From positions 1 to 64,000 of the forward strand of contig JAMXJH010000001.1 of assembly GCA_026131555.1 (NCBI GenBank): a DNA stretch of 64,000 bases, written 5' to 3'. The notes below the pieces were generated by a model. The model saw only the letters and a program-made list of their open reading frames with translations. It did not search any database and was not told the DNA's origin. A program made the translations under genes and the position numbers. Shown here piece after piece: positions 55,005 through 64,000 of the stretch. The DNA comes from Aerococcaceae bacterium NML190073 (GTDB lineage Bacteria > Bacillota > Bacilli > Lactobacillales > Aerococcaceae). Each line of letters starts with the position of its first letter. Position 1 is the first letter of the stretch.

Positions 55005-56312
55005 TTATGCCTCCTCCATATTAAACGCATTGGTCTTCTTGAAGACAATCAATGACACGGTAATGACAATTAACGAGATAATCAAGGTCAATGCAGCCGC
55101 CACTGAGAATTGCGGAGAAGTTCCGGTTGTCAACTTGAAGATCCATGAAATTAAGATATCTGTTGCTCCGGCACCACCGCCGACACTTCCCGGTCCTCCG
55201 TTGTTGAAGAGATAAATCATCGAGAAGTTGTTGAAGTTTCCTGTGTACTGTGTCATGAAGATTGGTGCCGCTACCGACAAAATAACCGGCAACGTAATCG
55301 ATGTGAAACGCTTCACTGCATTTGCACCGTCAATTTTGGCTGCTTCGTATAAGTCTTCCGAAATCGACTGCAAAATACTCGTTGTCATGACATAAATGTA
55401 CGGGAAGCCTAACCAACCTTGAATGAGAATCACCGCAACTTTTGTCCAAGTTGGGTCGGTTTTCCATGAGAGAGCCGGAATGTCCACGAATGGAATCAAA
55501 TGGTTCAAGAACGGAATCACTTGCGTGTTGATTGCGCCGATTGAATCATTGAACATGTTTGAGAATGTCATAATCGTAATGAACGCCGGTACAGCCCATG
55601 GCAATAGGAAAATAACCCCGAAAATACGCTTCCCTTTAATAAATGGTTGATGCGCAACAATCGCTGTAAACACACCTAAAACAATTTGCAACGTCGTCGC
55701 ACAGATTGTCCAAATGATCGTCCACGTAAAAACTGACATGAACGCATCTCTAAACGTACTCAAAGTGAAAATGTTCAAGAAATTCTGGAAGCCAACCCAA
55801 TCTAATAAGAATGCCGGCGGAATATGCTTGAAATCATAGTTCATAAACGCTGTGAAGATAGTGACCAATACGGGGAAAATAATGGCAAAAGCCATAAACA
55901 AATAAGCAGGAATAATTAACAAATACGGGAAACCATTATTGTAGACACTATCTAACAATTCTTTCACTGTTTGACTTGGTTTCTCGCCTTTATTCCATAG
56001 ACGCGCAACATTGCGAGCATCTCTTATATTAAAGTAATAAAAAATCGCAAAAATCGCAGTAATAATAATTTGCAATGTGCCTCGAATCATCATGAACAAT
56101 GAATGATCTTCCATCGGTGTCGAACCCAATGTCACAAATCCTTGTAAAGCACCAAAGCCAAACGCTATCATTTCAATAACAAATAACACTGCAATCCCAA
56201 AAAAGATTGCTCCTTTAATCGCCTGACGATTGTAAAACTGTCCCAAACCCGGAATCAGTGATAAAAGCATGGCTTTCTTCTCGTCTTGGCGATATCTTTG
56301 ACTGTTTTCCAT
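55005..56312 (-). CDS. malF: Maltodextrin ABC transporter permease
   Basis: The 435-residue permease has eight or so membrane segments with an N-terminal extension, typical of Gram-positive MalF/MdxF. The EAA loop is [35 protein letters not shown] supports the ATG at 56312; the frame extends to 56345 without a site. It lies after an intercistronic hairpin that may reduce its expression relative to malE. Confidence 0.92.
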   Translation of the reverse strand: MENSQRYRQDEKKAMLLSLIPGLGQFYNRQAIKGAIFFGIAVLFVIEMIAFGFGALQGFVTLGSTPMEDHSLFMMIRGTLQIIITAIFAIFYYFNIRDARNVARLWNKGEKPSQTVKELLDSVYNNGFPYLLIIPAYLFMAFAIIFPVLVTIFTAFMNYDFKHIPPAFLLDWVGFQNFLNIFTLSTFRDAFMSVFTWTIIWTICATTLQIVLGVFTAIVAHQPFIKGKRIFGVIFLLPWAVPAFITIMTFSNMFNDSIGAINTQVIPFLNHLIPFVDIPALSWKTDPTWTKVAVILIQGWLGFPYIYVMTTSILQSISEDLYEAAKIDGANAVKRFTSITLPVILSVAAPIFMTQYTGNFNNFSMIYLFNNGGPGSVGGGAGATDILISWIFKLTTGTSPQFSVAAALTLIISLIVITVSLIVFKKTNAFNMEEA

Positions 56313-56361
56313 AGTGATTACTCCTTTTCTGCTTGATGGAATCAATCGCTTTCACGTTTCA

Positions 56362-56396
56362 AAAAATCTGGCGGACTTTTTGTCCACCAGATTTTT
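56362..56396 (-). terminator. Intercistronic hairpin between malE and malF
   Basis: Bases 56362-56376 pair with 56382-56396 (15 bp, one mismatch, T5 loop), followed on the minus strand by a T run. It would partly terminate transcripts after malE, giving excess binding protein. Confidence 0.75.
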
Positions 56397-56419
56397 ATTA
56401 AACGTCATATTACTTCAAA

Positions 56420-57664
56420 TTAGTTACCGTGTTTTTGTTCGATAGATTGTTTGATTAACTCAACAGCTGCGTTAGCTGATTCTTCCGGAGTTTTGCTTCC
56501 TGAAGCTGCATCGAACATTAAGTTTTCAGCGCCTGGCCATACTTCTGCCATTTCTGGAATGTTTGGCATTGGAACTGCGTTTGCGTACACCTCGATTACA
56601 GCTTTTGTTAATTCGCTGTCGCCTTCTGCAGCTTTCTTACGTGCTGCTTGGTTCGCTGGCACTTCGCCTAATTTCTCATATAATTTAGTTTGTTGTTCTT
56701 CTGATGATACCCAGTCGATGAATTTTTGTGCTAATTCTTTCTTAGTTGAGTAGTTAGAGATTGTCCAACCTTTACCACCTGCAAACGGTGCGTACTCTTT
56801 GTCGCCTGGCAATGTAGGAATTTTCGCTACTCCAAAGTTCACGCCTGCATCTTTGAATGCTGCTGCTTCCCATGGACCTGTTACGATTGCTGCTGTTTTA
56901 CCTTCTGTGAATGATTGTGAGATGAATTGACCTGAAGAAGTAGTATCTAACATTCCTTTTGGCCATACATTTTTGTACCATTCTGTTGCGTATTTGATTG
57001 CTTCGATTGAACCTTCGTTGTTCAAGCCGATGTCAGACGGGTTTGTTCCGTTCTCGCCGAATACGTATCCGCCGAATCCTGCGTACAAACCGTAAGCGAA
57101 GTAGAAGTTAGTCCATTGTGTTAAGAATGCGATGTTTTTGCCTTCTTCGCCGTCAAATTTGTATTTGTCGTCTTTTGATAATTCTGCTAATTCTTCAAAA
57201 GTTTTAGGTGCTTCCGGTAATAAATCTTTGTTGTAGAACATTACTAAAGTTTCGATAACTGCCGGTGCTCCGAAGATTTTGCCGTCTGCTGTTACTTGTT
57301 GCTTGTCAGTATCATCGTAACCTGCTTCTTCTAACAATGTTACTTCAGCGATTTGTCCTGTTTTACCTAATGAACCGATACGGTCATACGGTGCGATTAA
57401 TACGTCCGGAGCTGTTCCAGCCGGTCCGTCTAATGCTAAACCGTCTAACTTCTCGAACATGTCTGCATCCAATACTTCTACCTTAACATTGTGTGCTTTT
57501 TCGAAGTCAGCAATGTTCTCTTTCACGTAATCCGCAACACCCGCTGCTGATACGACTAATGTTTCCTCTGCTGCGCTTACTACTGAAGCTGTTGTTGCAA
57601 ATGCTGATAATGCCATTGTTGCTGACATAACGCCTGCTGCTAATTTTTTCCAATTCAATTTCAT
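56420..57664 (-). CDS. malE: Maltose/maltodextrin substrate-binding protein without a lipobox
   Basis: The 414-residue protein has the MBP fold: APDVLIAPYDRIGSLGKTGQIAE, PAVIETLVMFYNKDLLPEAPKTFEEL and KTAAIVTGPWEAAAF are sugar-pocket segments. The N-terminus is a type I signal peptide (about 1-31, ending SVVSAAEE). No cysteine occurs in the whole protein, so it cannot be lipidated, unlike most Gram-positive binding proteins. AGGAGG precedes the ATG. A promoter and three operator-like palindromes lie upstream. Confidence 0.92.
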   Translation of the reverse strand: MKLNWKKLAAGVMSATMALSAFATTASVVSAAEETLVVSAAGVADYVKENIADFEKAHNVKVEVLDADMFEKLDGLALDGPAGTAPDVLIAPYDRIGSLGKTGQIAEVTLLEEAGYDDTDKQQVTADGKIFGAPAVIETLVMFYNKDLLPEAPKTFEELAELSKDDKYKFDGEEGKNIAFLTQWTNFYFAYGLYAGFGGYVFGENGTNPSDIGLNNEGSIEAIKYATEWYKNVWPKGMLDTTSSGQFISQSFTEGKTAAIVTGPWEAAAFKDAGVNFGVAKIPTLPGDKEYAPFAGGKGWTISNYSTKKELAQKFIDWVSSEEQQTKLYEKLGEVPANQAARKKAAEGDSELTKAVIEVYANAVPMPNIPEMAEVWPGAENLMFDAASGSKTPEESANAAVELIKQSIEQKHGN

Positions 57665-57683
57665 ATTGAATCCTCCTTTTAAT

Positions 57684-57774
57684 TGTTAACGATTAGCTGT
57701 AACCGTTTTACAATTTTAATTATACCAAGTGCGAAACTTATTGCAATAGTTACACTTATTGTTACCGATAACAA
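57684..57774 (-). promoter_or_regulatory. malE promoter with three LacI-type operator candidates
   Basis: The minus-strand promoter is TTGCAA (57741-57746) and TATAAT (57719-57724), 16 bp apart. Palindromes with a central CG flank it: TTGTTACCGATAACAA (57759-57774), TGTTAACGATTAGC (57684-57697) and TGTAACCGTTTTACA (57698-57712). The LacI-family gene nearby likely encodes their repressor; some may be CcpA sites. Confidence 0.65.
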
Positions 57775-57785
57775 AGTGATGGGTT

Positions 57786-59558
57786 CTATTTCTGTTCTAT
57801 CGTAATGATTAAACCATCCGCTTGCAATTTACTTGCTTCATAGCGATTGCTTAAGATAATAGTTGCCTCGTTGACATTTACAGTCTGTTCTTCTTTGCCG
57901 CTGTTGAACCATGCACGGCAGAGGTGCTCATGATTTTCGACAGTGAGACAGAGATATTTATTCGCCTCATCCATCACATTATAACGATAGCTACCCTCGG
58001 CAAAAAGTCGCCAATATTCCCGACGTAAATGAATCAATGCTGTTACGAACTTCAACAAGTCCCTATCTTGTTGCGCTTCATCCCACGGCATCACACGACG
58101 GCAATCAGGGTCGTGCTTACCAATTAATCCCACTTCTGTTCCATAATAAATACAAGGCACGCCCATTTGTAGAAACATGAACGTCAAAGCGGCTTTTACT
58201 CGATTCACATCTCCTTGAGCCGTTGTCAAAATCCGCTCCGTATCGTGTGAATCCAACAAATTAAACATGACTTCATTCGTCTGACGGCGATACAATAATT
58301 GTCGCGCATTCAATCGTTCTACCAACTCAATTGGCGTCGTCATTTTTTGCAAAAAGTAATGCTTCATGTGGTGCGTGAATGCGTAATTCATCACGGCGTG
58401 GAACTCATCGCCATTCAACCAAGATTGCGAAGTATGCCAAATTTCCCCTAAAATGTATAAATCCGGTTTAATCGCCAGAACTTCTTGATGAAATTCTCGC
58501 CAAAATTGGTGATCCACCTCATTAGCAACATCCAGACGCCAGCCATCAATCTTAAATTCTCGAATCCAATAAGTAGCAATCTCTAACAAATGACGTTTGA
58601 CTTCCGGATTCGTCGTCCGTAACTTCGGTAAATTTGCTGCAAACGCAAAGGTTTCGTAATTCAAACTGCCCGGATTGGCATCGCGATCCCAACGAATTCC
58701 CTCTGATTGCACAGGAAATTCATTGATATGAAACCAATCCGCATATCGCGAGGCGTCCCCATTTTGCACGACATCTTGCCATTGAGGCGAATGATAGCCC
58801 AAATGATTAAAGACCGCATCCAGCATAATCCGCATCCCGCGCGCATGTGCTTCATCCACTAACTGTTTGAATAATGCCTTGTCCCCGAAATGCCGATCGA
58901 TAGCATAATAATCAACCGTATCGTACTTGTGATTCGTTGCCGCTTCAAAAATCGGACACAGATACAAGCCATTCACACCGAGCGATTGTAAGTAGTCCAA
59001 CTTATCGTAAATCCCTTGCAAATCGCCACCGAAAAAATCATTGGATTTCGGCGCAATTGTCGCATCCCAACGCTTAACATTATCCGGAGATATGGTTGGA
59101 TTCCCATTCGCAAAACGTTCTGGAAAAATTTGATACCAAACCGTTTCTTTTACCCATTCAGGTGCGCTAAAATTGTCACTCACATGCAAATAAGGCATCT
59201 TAAAGTAAGCACTACTCTCTGCTAAAAGTGGCGAATCAGCGGCAGTAAATCCCATTTCAGTATAGGCTAAACACTCTGCATGATGTCCTGTTAGCACAAA
59301 GTAATAATGCAAACGATGAAATTCAGGTGTTACTTCTACTTGCCAGTAATCATGCTCCGCTGTCGAAGCCAGTAATCTCATCGAACTCTTTTGTGTATAT
59401 TGAGACAAATGCACTAAATACGGATCTCCCCATACCAATTCTACGGATTTGACATTATTTTTCCCGGTACGCAAACGTATGTGAACAACCTTGTCATGAT
59501 ATAAGTACGCGTATTCCGAATCCGTCCGATGATAGATTGCCGCTCGCTCTATTGCCAT
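57786..59558 (-). CDS. Neopullulanase / maltogenic alpha-amylase (GH13)
   Basis: The 590-residue enzyme has an N-terminal CBM34-like domain (about 1-125) and a GH13 barrel. The catalytic triad is D343 (GWRLDVAN), E372 (LGEIWH) and D439 (DSHDTER). The VDYYAIDRHFG and MLDAVFNHLG regions are typical of the neopullulanase/cyclomaltodextrinase subfamily. No signal peptide is present, so it cleaves imported maltodextrins in the cytoplasm. GAGGGGG precedes the ATG. It lies between the LacI-type regulator and malE. Confidence 0.93.
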   Translation of the reverse strand: MAIERAAIYHRTDSEYAYLYHDKVVHIRLRTGKNNVKSVELVWGDPYLVHLSQYTQKSSMRLLASTAEHDYWQVEVTPEFHRLHYYFVLTGHHAECLAYTEMGFTAADSPLLAESSAYFKMPYLHVSDNFSAPEWVKETVWYQIFPERFANGNPTISPDNVKRWDATIAPKSNDFFGGDLQGIYDKLDYLQSLGVNGLYLCPIFEAATNHKYDTVDYYAIDRHFGDKALFKQLVDEAHARGMRIMLDAVFNHLGYHSPQWQDVVQNGDASRYADWFHINEFPVQSEGIRWDRDANPGSLNYETFAFAANLPKLRTTNPEVKRHLLEIATYWIREFKIDGWRLDVANEVDHQFWREFHQEVLAIKPDLYILGEIWHTSQSWLNGDEFHAVMNYAFTHHMKHYFLQKMTTPIELVERLNARQLLYRRQTNEVMFNLLDSHDTERILTTAQGDVNRVKAALTFMFLQMGVPCIYYGTEVGLIGKHDPDCRRVMPWDEAQQDRDLLKFVTALIHLRREYWRLFAEGSYRYNVMDEANKYLCLTVENHEHLCRAWFNSGKEEQTVNVNEATIILSNRYEASKLQADGLIITIEQK

Positions 59559-59672
59559 CTCAATTCCCCCTCATTCCCACAAAAACTATTCCCACTTTAC
59601 AAAAGAATCAATCATCACGCAACCCCTTCTCCTCAAGTTAACGGTATCAGAAACACGTTTTTCCCATACACA

Positions 59673-59713
59673 AAAACAAACGAACTTTACCGGAAGTAAG
59701 GTTCGTTTGTTTT
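59673..59713 (-). terminator. Terminator of the LacI-family regulator
   Basis: Bases 59673-59690 pair with 59696-59713 (18 bp with one wobble), ending in T on the minus strand. Confidence 0.88.
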
Positions 59714-59730
59714 GTAATTGTGTTCTTAAA

Positions 59731-60675
59731 TTAATTGCGAGTGCTTTCTCGGTTTATGAGCGTTGCGTCAAAGAAATAGGATTTCTTTTTCAAAGTTTTG
59801 CCTTCAATAAGTGTCATCAATTGCTCCACACATTTGCTTCCCATACCTACAATATCTTGCTTCATCGTTGTCAACTGAGGGTGTGCAATTTGGTCAAGGA
59901 AAACACCGTCAAATCCGATAACACCGTAATCTTCCGGTACACGATGCCCCAAGCCTTGTAAACCCAATTCAATCCCGATTCCGATTCGATCAGATGCACA
60001 GACGAAACAAGTATTCGGTTGCAAGTCAATTTCATGCACCAACTGCGATGCTCGCGAGGAGCTATTTTTGATACGGTAAAGCGTTTGAGATCGATTATTC
60101 TGCGTCATCATCTCGATGTATCCCGCTTCACGAGAACGCTCGAACTGTTCCGGTACATCAATCCCTACAAAAATAATATGTTCATACCCAGCTTCAATAG
60201 CGTGGCGGGTGGCGCGTGCCGCTCCTTTACGATTATCAGAGTCGACGAATGGAACACCATGCTGATTCTCTCCGAAGACAATGACCGGCATTGTCATCTC
60301 TTTAATCCACGCATAATCCTCTTCTTTCATGCCGGTAATAATATATCCGTCACTCCCCCCGAAATCTACAGTGTTCTCGGTTACCAATTGCAGAGCATAT
60401 TGATGTTTATCCAACTCTTTCGCAATTCCGGCTATCAAATTCATATAATAAGGTTCTGTGACATCCATTTCTTCCAGAATGAGCACTTTCACAACGAGCG
60501 TGCGATTTTGAGCGAGAGCTTTAGCTGCCACATTAGGCTTATAATCTAATTCCGCCATCGCGCGATGAACTAATTCTTTCAGTTCGTCCGTTACCAACTC
60601 CGGATGATTAATAACGCGCGAAACGGTCATTTTCGATACATTTGCACGATTTGCAACATCTTTAATCGTTGCCAC
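59731..60675 (-). CDS. malR: LacI-family maltose operon regulator
   Basis: The 314-residue protein has an N-terminal helix-turn-helix (ATIKDVANRANVSKMTVSRVINH) with the hinge YKPNVAAKALAQ, then a sugar-binding domain with FVCASDRIGIGIE and GVIGFDGVFLDQ. Its position beside neopullulanase and malE-malF-malG, and the LacI-type palindromes at the malE promoter, suggest a MalR repressor. The specific effector is inferred. Confidence 0.85.
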   Translation of the reverse strand: MATIKDVANRANVSKMTVSRVINHPELVTDELKELVHRAMAELDYKPNVAAKALAQNRTLVVKVLILEEMDVTEPYYMNLIAGIAKELDKHQYALQLVTENTVDFGGSDGYIITGMKEEDYAWIKEMTMPVIVFGENQHGVPFVDSDNRKGAARATRHAIEAGYEHIIFVGIDVPEQFERSREAGYIEMMTQNNRSQTLYRIKNSSSRASQLVHEIDLQPNTCFVCASDRIGIGIELGLQGLGHRVPEDYGVIGFDGVFLDQIAHPQLTTMKQDIVGMGSKCVEQLMTLIEGKTLKKKSYFFDATLINRESTRN

Positions 60676-60825
60676 TCCACTACCTCCTTTATTTCCGTAG
60701 GCAATTATACCTTATTTTTCCATTCCGTTCCATGCTTCCGACAAAAAAATTGCACCTTGCCAGAAAGAATGCGAATCCATTATGTTTCCTTGTTTTTGGC
60801 GGTGACCACAAGAGCCAAATGCACT

Positions 60826-61590
60826 TTATTCAACGGAAAGGAGTGCCATTATCTTCCTTGCTATCCGCTCGTCAATTGCATCATCTATGAGCAGTTGCTC
60901 ATCAGCATAAGGACGTAGTGGCACATAGTCACCAATCTGAATCGCATAGCGGGCGTGTTGAAACATTTCGATATCATTCTTATCATTGCCGAAACAAATA
61001 TAATCCTCATCAAATAAGTCCACAATGGTACTTGCTTTCGTGACGCCCTGCGGATTGATATACAAACACTGTTCTTCTTCGTGATACATCACTTCCAACT
61101 CCGAGTAAGCTGCCAGTTGCGCAAGCAAATCATTCTTCATTTCTAAATGATTACCTAAATACAACACCATCTTAATGGGGTTTGCCAACTGCTCAACAGG
61201 CAGGCGCTTGGCTAAATTCAACGCATCGACAAAGGAGATAAACGGCATTTTGTCGCCGCGATGATAGCTGTAATGGAACGTATTATCGACAAAGTATGGC
61301 GTATCGTATTGATGGCAGTGCGCAATCAGAAACTGATACCCTGCGCCTTGAATCGTTTGTGCCTGCTTAACTTGCCCTTGATGATACACTAAGCCGCCGT
61401 TGAGTGCCACGACGTAATTATGTGCAAATTTTTCTCCGATAACCGGCAAGCAATCGCGATACGAACGCGCCGAAGCAAAAATAATCTCGTGCCCGTTATC
61501 CTGAACGGATAACAAAGCCTCTCGAATACACGGCGCAATTGTTATTCCATCAAAACAAATCGTTCCATCTAAATCAAAAATCAATCGCAT
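60826..61590 (-). CDS. Cof-type HAD family phosphatase
   Basis: The 254-residue protein opens with IFDLDGTICFDG (nucleophile Asp) and has motif II FASARS and the C-terminal CFGNDKNDIEMF (motif IV). The cap is of the Cof/YidA type. Such enzymes dephosphorylate sugar phosphates or flavin precursors; the substrate cannot be assigned. It starts 17 bases after the acetyltransferase stop. Confidence 0.85.
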   Translation of the reverse strand: MRLIFDLDGTICFDGITIAPCIREALLSVQDNGHEIIFASARSYRDCLPVIGEKFAHNYVVALNGGLVYHQGQVKQAQTIQGAGYQFLIAHCHQYDTPYFVDNTFHYSYHRGDKMPFISFVDALNLAKRLPVEQLANPIKMVLYLGNHLEMKNDLLAQLAAYSELEVMYHEEEQCLYINPQGVTKASTIVDLFDEDYICFGNDKNDIEMFQHARYAIQIGDYVPLRPYADEQLLIDDAIDERIARKIMALLSVE

Positions 61591-61607
61591 AATAACAACC
61601 TTTCATT

Positions 61608-62123
61608 TCACTTGGCATAACGACATAAGATAATCGACGGACCATACATATTGTTCTCATAATAAAAAGGATTCACTAAATCTTCGAAGCTCAATTGACG
61701 ATAGAAACGAATGACATGGTCATTGTTCTCCAATTTGGTCCCTAACAAAATATCGCGTTCCGCACACAATTCAAACAAATGCTGCATTAACATTGTGCCA
61801 TAGCCATACGCTTGATACCGCGGCGAAACAGCCAGTTCATTCAACTCAAACGCCCCCTCATAAAAAGGCGCCAACTGTTCGACTGTTAGACTTCTAGTCA
61901 GTTGCTGTGCCCACCAATTCTCAGGTTTGAAATCAAAGCCGAACAAGAAGCCGACCACCGCTCCGTTGTGACGAACGACTAAGACAATCGGGTTGTCACT
62001 TTGCTCCATTCTCACTTGCAAAAAGTCTGCCTGCTCCGTCGAATAATCAAACGCTTCTCGGTAAATTTTTTTTATCACATCATAATAGTGAGGCAACAAT
62101 TCTTGGGGTACTTGTTCAATCAT
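61608..62123 (-). CDS. GNAT family N-acetyltransferase
   Basis: The 171-residue protein has the acetyl-CoA signature VSPRYQAYGYGTMLMQHLFELC and the C-terminal NNDHVIRFYRQLSFEDL. The substrate is unknown. GAAAGGA precedes the ATG. It begins one base after a small upstream ORF, indicating an operon. Confidence 0.8.
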   Translation of the reverse strand: MIEQVPQELLPHYYDVIKKIYREAFDYSTEQADFLQVRMEQSDNPIVLVVRHNGAVVGFLFGFDFKPENWWAQQLTRSLTVEQLAPFYEGAFELNELAVSPRYQAYGYGTMLMQHLFELCAERDILLGTKLENNDHVIRFYRQLSFEDLVNPFYYENNMYGPSIILCRYAK

Positions 62124-62124
62124 C

Positions 62125-62253
62125 TTAATCGTTCCTTTCTAATTTCTGACAATAGCTACGCTGTGTGTTGCCAGTCACGCTACCCTCAATCAAATATACG
62201 TCACCAACCGGCTGATACATCCACTCGACAACGGTTTTATCGACTATTTGCAT
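62125..62253 (-). CDS. Small protein of 42 residues, unknown
   Basis: This ATG-initiated ORF fills the gap between the VOC gene and the acetyltransferase gene. It begins 9 bases after the VOC stop and ends one base before the acetyltransferase ATG. It encodes MQIVDKTVVEWMYQPVGDVY at its start, with a single Cys at 35 and a basic-acidic tail. A weak TAGG lies at suitable distance. The exact fit in a same-strand operon supports it being real; no family is recognised. Confidence 0.5.
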   Translation of the reverse strand: MQIVDKTVVEWMYQPVGDVYLIEGSVTGNTQRSYCQKLERND

Positions 62254-62262
62254 ACACTCAGC

Positions 62263-62649
62263 CTACTCATGTATCTCCAACGGCAATCCTTCCGGATCAA
62301 AGAAAAATGCCATTTTTTTACCGTCGAAATCATCATAACGCAAAGGTGTGTGCGGAATATTCAGGCGGTCAAATTCAATCAGCATGGTTTCGACATCCTT
62401 TACACGAAAGGCTAAATGACGCAGACCGCTATGTTCAGGCAGAGGCAATTGTGGACGTGGTGGCGCGTCCGGTTTAATAAAGAGTTCCAAGACCAAATGC
62501 CCTTTACGTACATTGAGCAAGATATCTTGTTTCTCCGGACGATGATGCTCATCAATCGGTTCAAAACCTAATTTGTCCACGTAAAAATGACGCATTTGCT
62601 CGTAGTTTCGTCCAATAATCGCAATGTGATGAATGTCAGAAAGCTCCAT
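62263..62649 (-). CDS. VOC/glyoxalase superfamily protein
   Basis: The 128-residue protein has paired VOC modules: IHHIAIIGRNYEQMRHFYVDKLGFEPI (first His ligand) and LRHLAFRVKDVETML (second His), ending in FFDPEGLPLEIHE (Glu ligand). Members include lactoylglutathione lyase-like enzymes and thiol-stress proteins. Its start overlaps the M42 peptidase stop by one base (TAATG). Confidence 0.88.
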   Translation of the reverse strand: MELSDIHHIAIIGRNYEQMRHFYVDKLGFEPIDEHHRPEKQDILLNVRKGHLVLELFIKPDAPPRPQLPLPEHSGLRHLAFRVKDVETMLIEFDRLNIPHTPLRYDDFDGKKMAFFFDPEGLPLEIHE

Positions 62650-63689
62650 TATTGCACCCGCTCACTCAATAGATAAGCTTCAACTAATCTTTCTGTCGCT
62701 TCAACCGATTCCATGTGGGTACGTTCATAAGAATGGCTCGATTCGATACCCGCTCCCAGCAACGCATGTTTGACATCTGCTCCTGCTCGCATAGCTGCTG
62801 AAGCGTCACTCCCGTAGTAAGGATAAATATCTAATTTGTAAGGAATTTGCTGTTGTTGGGCTAGCGCAACTAAGTGTTGACGAAAGGCATAATGATACGG
62901 TCCGCTCGCATCTTGAACACAAATCGACACCGTATATTCGTCTGTCTGTTGGTCGTCGCCCATTGCACCCATATCAACTGCTAAATATTCTACAACTTGC
63001 GCCGGAATGCTCGAGTTGGCACCATGCCCTACTTCTTCATTATTCGAAAAGTAAAAGTGCGTCGTATAAGGCAACTCCATACGATCTTCTTTGAATTTGC
63101 GTAATAAATTCAACAGGATAGCGCCGCTTACTTTGTCATCCAAATGGCGTGATTTAATAAAGCCTGAATTTGTCACAACAGTGCGTGGTTCAAACGATAC
63201 AAAGTCACCTACTTCAATTCCTAGAGCGCGTGTTTCCTCTGCAGAGGTTACTTTAGCATCTAGACGCACTTCCATATTATCTTGAGTACGCTCTACCGTT
63301 CCTGCATCACGATAGACGTGGCAACTTGTCTGGTGAACGAGAATGGTCCCGCTAATTTTTTTGCCACTAGAAGACGCGAGATGAACGGTACAGTTTTCGC
63401 CTTCAATCATGTTCCATGGATAGCCGCCAACTTTTGCTAATTTCAGTCGTCCGTCGCTCTTGATGGCGCGAACCATTGCTCCTAGTGTATCCAGATGGGC
63501 CGTCACAATACGTTGTTCTTTGTCGTTCTTACCTTGAACACTTACAAGAACCCCGCCTTTGTTCGTCAATATCGGCGCATAGCCAAATTTAGTTACTTCC
63601 TGAATCACATAATCCATGATTTCTTTTGTAAAACCTGTTGGTGAAGGAATACTAGTTAATTGCTTTATGTAATGTAATGTTTGTGTCAT
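62649..63689 (-). CDS. M42 family metallo-aminopeptidase
   Basis: The 346-residue protein has the co-catalytic site ligands H65 and D67 (TAHLDTLG), the bridging Asp in SRHLDDKVSG, EE in FSNNEEVGHG, Asp in LAVDMGAMGDD and His in SSHSYERTH. PepA-type M42 enzymes form large tetrahedral assemblies that trim peptides in the cytosol. It is 15 bases after the carboxypeptidase gene. Confidence 0.9.
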   Translation of the reverse strand: MTQTLHYIKQLTSIPSPTGFTKEIMDYVIQEVTKFGYAPILTNKGGVLVSVQGKNDKEQRIVTAHLDTLGAMVRAIKSDGRLKLAKVGGYPWNMIEGENCTVHLASSSGKKISGTILVHQTSCHVYRDAGTVERTQDNMEVRLDAKVTSAEETRALGIEVGDFVSFEPRTVVTNSGFIKSRHLDDKVSGAILLNLLRKFKEDRMELPYTTHFYFSNNEEVGHGANSSIPAQVVEYLAVDMGAMGDDQQTDEYTVSICVQDASGPYHYAFRQHLVALAQQQQIPYKLDIYPYYGSDASAAMRAGADVKHALLGAGIESSHSYERTHMESVEATERLVEAYLLSERVQ

Positions 63690-63704
63690 GTTCCAGGCAC
63701 CTTC

Positions 63705-64000
63705 CTAATTGTTCTGCTGATCGCGAATGTCGATGAGCTCCAAATATTCTTCCAATGTTAAATCATGCTCCTTCATAAAAACCGCATGCTCTTTACCAAC
63801 ATAGCGAAAGTGCCAAGGTTCATAATGATAACCCGTAATATCGGATTTGCCTTCCATATAACGCAAGTGGAAACCGTATAGATGAGCGTTGTCTGCTAAC
63901 CATTGCGCAGAAGGTTGATACGCATAATCAACATGAAGTCCTTCTGCCCATTCTGTGCCTAATAAATCCACAGCTAACCCTGACGTATGCTCCGAAGCAT
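63705..64000 (-). CDS. D-alanyl-D-alanine carboxypeptidase (VanY/LAS family), cut by the window edge
   Basis: Only the C-terminal part is present. Reading continues past the window edge, with SEHTSGLAVDLLGTEW giving the HxxxxxxD zinc motif near 63960-63995. The final ligand and base are in GYHYEPWHFRYVG. LAS enzymes trim the terminal D-Ala of muropeptides; they are usually exported, but the N-terminus is not visible. The reading frame remains open to 64000. Confidence 0.88.
   Translation of the reverse strand, partial: ASEHTSGLAVDLLGTEWAEGLHVDYAYQPSAQWLADNAHLYGFHLRYMEGKSDITGYHYEPWHFRYVGKEHAVFMKEHDLTLEEYLELIDIRDQQNN

Overview
The window looks like the chromosome of a low-GC Gram-positive coccus of the order Lactobacillales, probably near Aerococcaceae, Carnobacteriaceae or Enterococcaceae. 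Supporting this are strong AGGAGG-type ribosome sites, a mevalonate-pathway operon, a PyrR-attenuated pyr operon, LPXTG and LysM surface proteins, an ECF-type vitamin S component and a Rho gene. To my knowledge streptococci lack rho, which argues against Streptococcus. No rRNA, tRNA, insertion sequence or CRISPR array was found. The species call is inference.

Positions 1-5841 are an AT-rich integrated mobile element that enters from outside the left edge: an FtsK/TcpA-type ATPase, a hairpin-rich origin candidate, an HUH rolling-circle initiator/relaxase, a DUF3173 excisionase-like protein, a tyrosine integrase, and a type II restriction-modification pair. It abuts the intact 3' end of guaA, a known island integration site.

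Positions 5842-28053 are core chromosome: guaA and coaA; the mevalonate operon mvaK1-mvaD-mvaK2-fni; a thioredoxin-like protein; an ABC-2 exporter divergent from a LuxR-type two-component system; ridA, a pyrimidine nucleoside phosphorylase, rpiA and a flavodoxin; two small exported or zinc-ribbon proteins; rho, murA, yidD, a TVP38 protein and an M24 peptidase.

Positions 28054-33590 are the most accessory-like part. A serine recombinase is followed by three consecutive inverted repeats, a structured untranslated region, an LPXTG surface protein, nine tandem 41-bp hairpin units with structure-preserving variation, an amidase, and a secreted lethal-factor-like metalloprotease.

Positions 33592-48232 hold potABCD (polyamine uptake), pyrR-pyrB-pyrC-pyrF-pyrE with two PyrR attenuators, a secreted sortase-like protein, murB, a GNAT enzyme, tsaE, a DUF4430 lipoprotein with an ECF S component, an orphan nrdF and a glycerol dehydrogenase-like gene.

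Positions 48423-64000 hold a 1417-residue LysM/M26-like zinc protease with ten 36-bp repeats, pta, a maltodextrin cassette (LacI regulator, neopullulanase, malE-malF-malG with operator-like palindromes and an intercistronic terminator), and a cluster of small metabolic genes (HAD, GNAT, an unannotated 42-residue ORF, VOC, M42 peptidase) ending in a D,D-carboxypeptidase cut by the window edge. Exported proteins are unusually frequent: two metalloproteases, an LPXTG protein, a sortase-like protein and several binding proteins, which suggests a host-associated life style (inference).
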